Below are positions 1-5,270 of a DNA stretch of 5,270 nt, one piece after another. Position 1 is the stretch's first letter. The number at the start of each line of letters is the position of its first letter. A program made the position numbers and the translations under genes. The notes below the pieces were generated by a model. The model did not search any database. It was not told where the DNA came from and saw only the letters and a list, made by a program, of their open reading frames with translations. Origin of the DNA: an uncultured Prevotella sp. (GTDB lineage Bacteria > Bacteroidota > Bacteroidia > Bacteroidales > Bacteroidaceae); NCBI GenBank assembly GCA_900765465.1, contig CAAFRM010000142.1, forward strand, positions 1 through 5,270, given 5' to 3'.

Positions 1-65
1 CTGAGTCACTCAACGTATTGCTCCACGAGCTTCGCGGCCTTGGCTTGAGCATCAAACTTGATTAA
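1..65 (+). CDS. rpoB: RNA polymerase beta subunit RpoB, C-terminal end (partial)
   Basis: The last 20 codons of rpoB are present, read in the frame starting at base 3 and ending with TAA at 63-65; the rest lies upstream of the window. The peptide ESLNVLLHELRGLGLSIKLD matches the conserved extreme C-terminus of bacterial RpoB (E. coli has a similar [20 protein letters not shown] stretch). In the family this tail contacts the beta-prime subunit at the base of the clamp. The gene lies 31 nt upstream of rpoC in the same direction, the near-universal rpoB-rpoC order. No hairpin or promoter is visible in the gap, so co-transcription is inferred. The short length is caused by the window edge and is not a truncation. 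Confidence 0.95.
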   Translation, partial: ESLNVLLHELRGLGLSIKLD

Positions 66-96
66 TTTTGAGAACCCCTAATTAAGATAAAGAAAC

Positions 97-3000
97 ATGG
101 CTTTCAAAAAAGATACAAAGGTAAAGAATAATTTTACGAAGATTACCATCGGTCTCGCTTCGCCAGAGGAGATCCTGGAAAATTCGTATGGTGAGGTTAC
201 TAAGCCTGAAACCATTAATTATCGTACATATAAGCCGGAACGTGACGGTTTGTTCTGCGAGCGCATTTTTGGTCCTACCAAGGACTACGAGTGCGCCTGC
301 GGAAAGTACAAGCGCATCCGTTATAAGGGAATCGTTTGTGACCGATGCGGTGTTGAGGTTACAGAGAAGAAGGTTCGTCGTGAGCGTTCTGGTCATATCG
401 AACTCGTTGTTCCTGTAGCTCATATCTGGTATTTCCGTTCTCTGCCAAATAAGATTGGTTACCTTTTGGGTATGCCAACCAAGAAGCTTGATGCTGTTAT
501 CTACTACGAGAAGTATGTAGTGATTCAGCCAGGTATTCTCGAGGGTAAGGTAGATGCCGACGGTCTTCCTTTGCTTGGTTCTGCCAAGCTTGATCTCTTG
601 TCAGAGGATGAATACATGGACATCCTCGACAAGTATGACCCAAATGGTGACAACGAGAACTTGGATGATTCTGATCCAAACAAGTTCATTGCCAAGATGG
701 GTGCTGAGGCAATCTATCAGTTGTTGCAGAATGTAGACCTCGATTCATTGTCTTACGAGCTCCGCGACCGTGCTAATAACGATTCAAGCCAGCAGCGTAA
801 GACTGAGGCTTTGAAGCGCTTGAACGTAGTAGAGGGCTTCCGTGCCAGCAAGGGCATCAACAAGCCTGAGTGGATGGTGATGAAGATTATCCCTGTTACT
901 CCACCAGAGCTCCGTCCTTTGGTACCACTGGATGGTGGTCGCTTTGCAACATCCGACTTGAACGATCTCTATCGTCGTGTTATTATCCGTAACAACCGTT
1001 TGAAGAGATTGGTTGAGATTAAGGCTCCTGAAGTTATTCTCCGTAACGAGAAGCGTATGTTGCAGGAGGCTGTAGACAGTTTGTTCGACAACTCTCGTAA
1101 GAGTTCTGCTGTGAAGAGTGAGAGCAATCGTCCATTGAAGTCACTCTCTGACTCTTTGAAGGGTAAGCAGGGTCGCTTCCGTCAAAACCTCTTGGGTAAG
1201 CGTGTTGACTATTCTGCTCGTTCGGTTATCGTCGTTGGTCCTGAGTTGAAGATGGGTGAGTGCGGTCTCCCTAAGTTGATGGCTGCAGAGCTTTACAAAC
1301 CATTTATCATCCGCAAGTTGATTGAGCGTGGTATCGTAAAGACTGTGAAGAGTGCCAAGAAGATTGTGGATCGCCGTGAGCCTGTTATCTGGGATATCCT
1401 GGAGAATGTAATGAAGGGTCATCCGGTTATGTTGAACCGTGCCCCTACACTTCACCGTCTCGGTATTCAGGCTTTCCAGCCTAAGATGATTGAGGGTAAG
1501 GCTATCCAGTTGCACCCATTGGCATGTACAGCGTTCAACGCTGACTTCGATGGTGACCAGATGGCTGTTCACCTTCCATTGAGCAATGAGGCTATTTTGG
1601 AGACTCAGATCTTGATGCTCCAGAGCCACAACATTCTGAACCCTGCTAATGGTGCGCCTATCACCGTTCCTTCTCAGGATATGGTGCTTGGTCTCTACTA
1701 TATTACCAAGATTCGCCCAGGTGCTAAGGGCGAGGGATTGACATTCTATGGACCTGAGGAGGCTTTGATTGCCCGTAATGAGGGTCGTTGTGACCTTCAC
1801 GCTCTGGTAAAGGTTATCGTTGATGACTTGGTTGATGGTAAGATTCAGAAGCGTATGATCGAGACTTCTGTAGGTCGTGTTATCGTAAATGGTATCATCC
1901 CTGATGAGGTGGGCTTCTTCAATGATGTCATCTCTAAGAAGACTCTCCGCGGTTTGATTTCAAATGTTATCAAGGCTGTAGGTATGGCTGAGGCATGTGA
2001 GTTCCTCGATGGTATCAAGAACTTGGGTTACCGCATGGCTTACGTGGCAGGTTTGTCATTTAACCTTGGTGATATCATCATCCCACCAGAGAAGGAGACT
2101 ATCGTAGAGCGTGGCCGCAAGGAGGTTGAGGAAATCACCAATAACTACAATATGGGTTTCATCACCAACAAGGAGCGTTACAACCAGGTGATTGATGCGT
2201 GGACTCACGTGAACACCGACTTGGGTAACATCTTGATGAAGGAGATGACCGAGGCTGACCAGGGTTTCAATGCCGTTTACATGATGCTTGATTCCGGAGC
2301 CCGTGGTTCTAAGGATCAGATTAAGCAGTTGTCTGGTATGCGTGGTTTGATGGCTAAGCCTCAGAAGGCTGGTGCCGAGGGTGCGCAGATCATTGAAAAC
2401 CCTATCCTTTCCAACTTTAAGGAGGGTATGTCTGTGTTGGAGTACTTTATCGCATCTCACGGTGCCCGTAAGGGTCTTGCTGATACCGCGATGAAGACTG
2501 CCGATGCCGGTTACTTGACCCGTCGTCTTGTAGACGTATCACATGACGTGATTATTACTGAGCCAGACTGTGGTACATTGCGTGGCTTGGTTTGCACAGC
2601 TTTGAAGAATGGTGATGAGATTATCTCTTCTCTCTACGAGCGTATCCTGGGTCGTGTTTCTGTACATGACATCATTCATCCGACAACCGGTGAACTGATC
2701 GTTAAGTCAGGTGAGGAAATCACAGAGGCTAAGGCTAAGATGATTGACGAGTCACCTATCGAGAGCGTAGAGATTCGCTCAGTACTTACCTGCGAGAGCA
2801 AGAAGGGTGTCTGCATGAAGTGTTACGGTCGTAACTTGGCTACAGCCCGTATGGTTCAGCTTGGTGAGGCTGTGGGTGTCATCGCTGCTCAGGCTATTGG
2901 TGAGCCTGGTACTCAGCTTACTCTCCGTACATTCCACGCCGGTGGTATTGCATCTAACGCTGCTGCCAATGCTAAGATTGCTGCGAAGAATAAGTCTCGT

Positions 3001-4431
3001 ATCGAGTTTGATGAGTTGAGCACTGTTCCGTTCGTAGAGGAAGATGAGGAAGGCAACGATATCAAGTGCGAGAAGGTTGTAAGCCACTTGGCTGAAATCC
3101 GTTTCGTTGATCCTAATACCAATATCATCCTTGCAACATTGAATGTTCCTTATGGTTCTTCTTTGTATCACAAGGAGGGTGAAGTAGTAGAGAAGGATAC
3201 TGTGATTGCCCGTTGGGACCCATTCAACGCCGTTATCGTCAGCCAGTATGCTGGTACATTGAAGTTCAATGATGTTCAGAAGGATCAGACTTACCGTGCC
3301 GAGGTCGATGAGACTACAGGTTTGGAGGAGAAGATTATCACTGATTCAAAGAACAAGGCAATGGTTCCATCTTGTGATGTAATCGATGCTCATGGTGAGG
3401 TAATTGGTACTTACAACTTCCCTGTAGGTGGTCACCTTGTTGTTGAGGATGGTCAGACTATCAAGACAGGTGAGGTGCTTGTTAAGATTCCTCGTGCCGT
3501 AGGTGGTGCAGGTGATATCACCGGTGGTCTTCCACGTGTAACCGAGCTTCTTGAGGCTCGTAACCCATCTAACCCTGCTGTCGTATCAGAAATCGATGGT
3601 GAGGTAACCATGGGTAAGGTAAAGCGTGGTAATCGTGAAATCATCGTTACCTCAAAGACTGGTGACCAGAAGAAGTATCTCGTATCACTCTCTAAGCAGA
3701 TTCTGGTACAGGAGCATGATGCCGTTCGTGCTGGTACACCTCTTTCTGATGGTAGCGTAACTCCAGGCGATATACTCGCTATCATGGGTCCTACCGCAGT
3801 TCAGGAGTACATCGTTAACCAGATTCAGGACGTTTACCGTCTCCAGGGTGTGGCTATCAATGATAAGCACTTCGAGGTGGTTGTCCGTCAGATGATGCGT
3901 AAGGTTCGTATCGACGATCCGGGTGATACTACATTCCTGGAGCAGGAGTTGGTTGACAAGCTCGACTTCGCAGAGGAGAATGACCGTATTTGGGGTAAGA
4001 AGGTTGTTACCAACGCTGGTGACAGTACTGAACTCAAGCCAGGTCAGATTATCACAGCACGCAAGTTGCGTGATGAGAATTCAGCTTTGAAGCGTCGTGA
4101 CAAGAAACTTGTTCAGGTTCGTGATGCCGTAGCTGCAACATCAACTCAGATTCTTCAGGGTATTACCCGTGCTGCTCTTGGTACTAAGAGCTTCATGAGT
4201 GCTGCTTCCTTCCAGGAGACCACTAAGGTCTTGAATGAGGCTGCCATCCGTGGTAAGGTAGATTACCTTGAGGGTATGAAGGAGAATGTAATCTGCGGTC
4301 ATTTGATTCCTGCAGGTACAGGTCTTCGTCAGTGGGATAAGCTGATTGTAGGCTCTAAAGAAGAATATGAGCGCATGCAGGCTAATAGAAAGACAGTACT
4401 CGACTATGGTGATTCACCAATCGTTGATTAA
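97..4431 (+). CDS. rpoC: DNA-directed RNA polymerase subunit beta-prime (RpoC)
   Basis: This is the largest subunit of core RNA polymerase and carries the catalytic magnesium site. The 1444-residue frame is intact and slightly longer than the 1407 residues of E. coli. Visible landmarks, in order: N-terminal zinc site C66, C68, C81, C84; clamp coiled-coil and rudder region, about 265-335; switch-2 region, about 355-385; RAPTLHRLGIQAF at 448-460; active-site NADFDGDQM at 481-489, with metal-binding D483, D485 and D487; bridge helix, about 768-805; second zinc site C825, C899, C906, C909; trigger loop, about 923-955, with R944 and H947; and the conserved C-terminal block, about 1340-1412. An insert of about 185 residues (roughly 954-1140) splits the trigger loop and aligns with E. 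coli SI3. The ATG at 97 gives the N-terminus MAFKKDTKVKNNF expected in Bacteroidota. It is preceded by A-rich sequence with no Shine-Dalgarno. A terminator follows the stop by 29 nt. Confidence 0.99.
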   Translation: MAFKKDTKVKNNFTKITIGLASPEEILENSYGEVTKPETINYRTYKPERDGLFCERIFGPTKDYECACGKYKRIRYKGIVCDRCGVEVTEKKVRRERSGHIELVVPVAHIWYFRSLPNKIGYLLGMPTKKLDAVIYYEKYVVIQPGILEGKVDADGLPLLGSAKLDLLSEDEYMDILDKYDPNGDNENLDDSDPNKFIAKMGAEAIYQLLQNVDLDSLSYELRDRANNDSSQQRKTEALKRLNVVEGFRASKGINKPEWMVMKIIPVTPPELRPLVPLDGGRFATSDLNDLYRRVIIRNNRLKRLVEIKAPEVILRNEKRMLQEAVDSLFDNSRKSSAVKSESNRPLKSLSDSLKGKQGRFRQNLLGKRVDYSARSVIVVGPELKMGECGLPKLMAAELYKPFIIRKLIERGIVKTVKSAKKIVDRREPVIWDILENVMKGHPVMLNRAPTLHRLGIQAFQPKMIEGKAIQLHPLACTAFNADFDGDQMAVHLPLSNEAILETQILMLQSHNILNPANGAPITVPSQDMVLGLYYITKIRPGAKGEGLTFYGPEEALIARNEGRCDLHALVKVIVDDLVDGKIQKRMIETSVGRVIVNGIIPDEVGFFNDVISKKTLRGLISNVIKAVGMAEACEFLDGIKNLGYRMAYVAGLSFNLGDIIIPPEKETIVERGRKEVEEITNNYNMGFITNKERYNQVIDAWTHVNTDLGNILMKEMTEADQGFNAVYMMLDSGARGSKDQIKQLSGMRGLMAKPQKAGAEGAQIIENPILSNFKEGMSVLEYFIASHGARKGLADTAMKTADAGYLTRRLVDVSHDVIITEPDCGTLRGLVCTALKNGDEIISSLYERILGRVSVHDIIHPTTGELIVKSGEEITEAKAKMIDESPIESVEIRSVLTCESKKGVCMKCYGRNLATARMVQLGEAVGVIAAQAIGEPGTQLTLRTFHAGGIASNAAANAKIAAKNKSRIEFDELSTVPFVEEDEEGNDIKCEKVVSHLAEIRFVDPNTNIILATLNVPYGSSLYHKEGEVVEKDTVIARWDPFNAVIVSQYAGTLKFNDVQKDQTYRAEVDETTGLEEKIITDSKNKAMVPSCDVIDAHGEVIGTYNFPVGGHLVVEDGQTIKTGEVLVKIPRAVGGAGDITGGLPRVTELLEARNPSNPAVVSEIDGEVTMGKVKRGNREIIVTSKTGDQKKYLVSLSKQILVQEHDAVRAGTPLSDGSVTPGDILAIMGPTAVQEYIVNQIQDVYRLQGVAINDKHFEVVVRQMMRKVRIDDPGDTTFLEQELVDKLDFAEENDRIWGKKVVTNAGDSTELKPGQIITARKLRDENSALKRRDKKLVQVRDAVAATSTQILQGITRAALGTKSFMSAASFQETTKVLNEAAIRGKVDYLEGMKENVICGHLIPAGTGLRQWDKLIVGSKEEYERMQANRKTVLDYGDSPIVD

Positions 4432-4460
4432 TACCATATAGAGTATATATAATAAGGTAT
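4431..4460 (+). other. A/T-rich bulged hairpin at the rpoC 3' end
   Basis: ATACC (4431-4435) can pair with GGTAT (4456-4460), and inside it ATATA (4436-4440) with TATAT (4444-4448) around a GAG loop. A 7-nt bulge (4449-4455) interrupts the second arm. The structure begins on the last base of the rpoC stop codon and ends exactly where the terminator stem begins. The pairing is visible, but the stems are A/T-rich and weak. Any role, for example stabilising the mRNA 3' end, is inference. Confidence 0.3.
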
Positions 4461-4499
4461 AGAGCCATAGGTGATGATTCATCTATGGCTCTTTGCTTT
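4461..4499 (+). terminator. Rho-independent terminator after rpoC
   Basis: AGAGCCATAGGTGA (4461-4474) pairs with TCATCTATGGCTCT (4479-4492). This gives a 14-bp stem with a single G-U wobble and a TGAT tetraloop. A U-rich but interrupted tail, TTTGCTTT, follows from 4492. Placed 29 nt after the rpoC stop, it is the natural end of the rplKAJL-rpoBC-type transcription unit. The opposite strand has no T-run beside the stem, so termination looks one-directional. Confidence 0.85.
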
Positions 4500-4533
4500 G
4501 TAAGCTGTTCTTAGCTTTGTAGGCAGTTCCTTG
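4495..4533 (+). repeat. Degenerate 19-bp tandem repeat
   Basis: Two adjacent units start GCTTTGTAAGCTGTTC (4495) and GCTTTGTAGGCAGTTC (4514). Compared over 20 positions they match at 16. They sit directly behind the terminator and are followed by a run of seven T (4534-4540). No coding potential is apparent. The likeness could be an old local duplication or chance in low-complexity sequence. Confidence 0.45.
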
Positions 4534-4571
4534 TTTTTTTGAGTGCTGATTTAAAAATAAGTATGAAATTA

Positions 4572-4603
4572 TTTGTTTTTTTCAGATTTTATGTGTAAAT
4601 TTG
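4572..4603 (+). promoter_or_regulatory. Bacteroidota-type sigma promoter for the DUF3467 gene
   Basis: A -33 element TTTG (4572-4575) and a -7 element TAAATTTG (4596-4603), matching TAnnTTTG, are separated by 20 nt. This is the established layout for the primary sigma factor of Bacteroidota. Transcription would start near 4608-4611, leaving an A/T-rich leader of roughly 35 nt before the ATG at 4645. Together with the upstream terminator, this makes the small gene a separate transcription unit. The exact start site is inferred. Confidence 0.75.
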
Positions 4604-4644
4604 CATCATCAAAAGAAGTTTAACCCTATTAACTTAATATAATT

Positions 4645-4968
4645 ATGGAAGAAAATAAGAATAATCAAGAGCAGAGTCAGTTCCAGATGGGCATCAAGCC
4701 AGAGGTTGCAGAAGGCACCTATTCAAATTTGGCTTTGATTACTCACTCAAGTTCTGATTTCATTTTGGATTTTGCATGTGCACTCCCAGGAATGCCACAG
4801 CCACAGATTAAGAGCCGTGTTATCATGGCACCAGAACATGCTAAGCGTCTGCTTCAGGCGTTGCAGGGTAATATCTACAATTACGAGCAGACTTTTGGTA
4901 AGATTAAGATTGCCGATGAGCAAGAGCGTACCATCGCTCCATTCGGTACTCCAAAAGGAGAGGCTTAA
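4645..4968 (+). CDS. DUF3467 family protein of unknown function
   Basis: This small soluble protein of 107 residues has no signal peptide or membrane segment. Residues 1-14 are polar, rich in Glu, Asn and Gln, and probably disordered. Residues about 17-88 look like the DUF3467 domain: a YSNLALITHSSSDFILDF strand region (26-43), a short ALPGM turn (46-50), SRVIMAPEHAKRLLQAL (57-73) leading into a helix, and NIYNYEQTFGKI (76-87). The C-terminal tail is variable. The length is normal for the family, which occurs in bacteria and archaea and has no established biochemical role that I know of. The ATG at 4645 is chosen because the domain follows at the usual distance and a promoter lies 42 nt upstream; there is no Shine-Dalgarno, as usual in this phylum. 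As I recall, a DUF3467 gene next to rpoC is recurrent in Bacteroidota, which hints at a link to transcription or translation but assigns no function. The family call is from memory of its conserved pattern. Confidence 0.9.
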   Translation: MEENKNNQEQSQFQMGIKPEVAEGTYSNLALITHSSSDFILDFACALPGMPQPQIKSRVIMAPEHAKRLLQALQGNIYNYEQTFGKIKIADEQERTIAPFGTPKGEA

Positions 4969-5035
4969 TTGACAGAGCATACATACTAAGACTAAATTTT
5001 CCGCTGAATACTACTTTTTCTTTATAATATTTGTT

Positions 5036-5058
5036 TTTAATAGTTATATAACGTTAAA
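5036..5058. repeat. Palindromic A/T-rich stretch upstream of the rpsL promoter
   Basis: GTTATATAAC (5043-5052) is a perfect 10-bp palindrome. It overlaps a second one, TAACGTTA (5049-5056), and is flanked by TTTAA (5036-5040) and TTAAA (5054-5058). It lies about 35 nt upstream of the predicted -33 element. It could be a protein-binding site or a weak hairpin closing the DUF3467 transcript, but in such A/T-rich DNA chance is a serious alternative. Confidence 0.25.
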
Positions 5059-5092
5059 TCTTGCCTTCCTTTTTCAAAAGTTACTTTTATTA

Positions 5093-5124
5093 TTAGGTAG
5101 TTTGCCGAAAAAATCGTAACTTTG
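5093..5124 (+). promoter_or_regulatory. Bacteroidota-type sigma promoter for rpsL
   Basis: The -7 element TAACTTTG (5117-5124) matches TAnnTTTG exactly. Twenty nt upstream, in the correct register, lies TTAG (5093-5096), three of four bases of the -33 TTTG. A perfect TTTG at 5101-5104 is only 12 nt from the -7 element and is therefore less likely to be the partner. Transcription should start near 5129-5132, giving a leader of about 80 nt before rpsL. This is the expected promoter of the str operon. Confidence 0.7.
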
Positions 5125-5128
5125 CACC

Positions 5129-5207
5129 CCGAAAGCCCCATAAGGTGGTGGCTTATACGGAAATAAGACAATAATAAAAACAAAATAATAAATTAAAAAG
5201 TAAAATT
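5129..5207 (+). promoter_or_regulatory. rpsL 5' leader with a possible hairpin
   Basis: The predicted untranslated leader of the rpsL mRNA has two parts. The first is relatively G/C-rich: ATAAG (5140-5144) can pair with CTTAT (5152-5156) around a GTGGTGG loop, and CC (5138-5139) can extend this to GG (5159-5160) past a 2-nt bulge. The second part (5161-5207) is almost free of G and very A-rich, so it is probably single-stranded, and it has no Shine-Dalgarno. Autoregulation by a ribosomal protein binding the leader is known for many ribosomal operons. Whether this hairpin does so is inference. Confidence 0.4.
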
Positions 5208-5270
5208 ATGCCTACTATTTCACAGTTAGTAAGAAAAGGCAGACGAGTTTTGGTAGACAAGAGCAAGTCA
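5208..5270 (+). CDS. rpsL: 30S ribosomal protein S12, N-terminal part (partial)
   Basis: The first 21 codons of rpsL are present, and the gene continues past the window. The peptide MPTISQLVRKGRRVLVDKSK is the typical Bacteroidota form of the S12 N-terminal extension, which in the family threads into the 30S subunit. S12 sits at the decoding centre and affects tRNA selection accuracy; the residues tied to streptomycin resistance lie downstream and cannot be judged here. The ATG at 5208 is preceded by AAAATT with no Shine-Dalgarno. Its own promoter about 84 nt upstream of the ATG suggests it opens the str operon, with rpsG and fusA expected next; these are not visible. Confidence 0.96.
   Translation, partial: MPTISQLVRKGRRVLVDKSKS

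Noticed and set aside
66..96. A possible separate rpoC promoter in the rpoB-rpoC gap
   Set aside because: The 31-nt gap has no TAnnTTTG box or hairpin, so co-transcription with rpoB is the simpler reading.
1141..1800. A 219-codon open frame on the minus strand inside rpoC
   Set aside because: It lies fully antisense to the catalytic core of rpoC, resembles no family I recognise, and is explained by the codon bias of the real gene. The other antisense or shifted frames within rpoC and the DUF3467 gene are rejected for the same reason.
4512..4519. A second -7-like box TAGCTTTG upstream of the DUF3467 gene
   Set aside because: It matches TAnnTTTG, but no TTTG lies 19-21 nt upstream (the nearest gives a 16-nt spacer), and it sits inside the tandem repeat. 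The 4572-4603 promoter is far better.
4969..5035. A terminator directly after the DUF3467 gene
   Set aside because: The region is T-rich (runs near 5013-5019 and 5034-5038), but I could not find a stable G/C-containing stem in front of the runs.
1..5270. Mobile elements, CRISPR arrays, defence genes, tRNA or other accessory systems
   Set aside because: No transposase, regularly spaced repeats, tRNA-like cloverleaf or foreign-looking gene is visible; the window is core chromosome.

Overview
The window is a conserved housekeeping segment of a Bacteroidota (Bacteroidales) chromosome, most likely a Prevotella-type organism. It runs from the last codons of rpoB, through all of rpoC, to a small DUF3467 gene and then the first 21 codons of rpsL, all on the + strand. 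Three things support the assignment: the RpoC sequence and its N-terminus, start-codon leaders that are A/T-rich and lack a purine Shine-Dalgarno, and two promoters of the Bacteroidota type (TTTG about 20 nt upstream of TAnnTTTG). The genus is inferred from protein flavour only.

Layout: bases 1-65 are the RpoB C-terminus. After a 31-nt gap with no promoter or terminator comes rpoC (97-4431), an intact 1444-residue beta-prime subunit, presumably co-transcribed with rpoB. A strong hairpin with a U-rich tail (4461-4499) ends this transcription unit. The 213-nt gap after rpoC also holds a small A/T hairpin that abuts the terminator, a degenerate 19-bp tandem repeat and a good promoter (4572-4603). 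That promoter drives a 107-residue DUF3467 protein (4645-4968) of unknown function. The next 239-nt gap is T-rich, contains a palindromic stretch, and carries a second promoter (about 5093-5124). A roughly 80-nt leader with a possible hairpin then leads into rpsL (5208 to the window edge), the expected first gene of the str operon (rpsL-rpsG-fusA).

The genes form two core machines: the catalytic subunits of RNA polymerase, and the ribosomal decoding-centre protein S12. The DUF3467 gene sits between them as a separate short transcription unit. Its neighbourhood suggests a link to gene expression but does not prove one. I see no mobile element, CRISPR array, tRNA or rRNA, or defence or accessory system, and no convincing new biological system. 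The most worthwhile leads are the uncharacterised DUF3467 gene and the rpsL leader.
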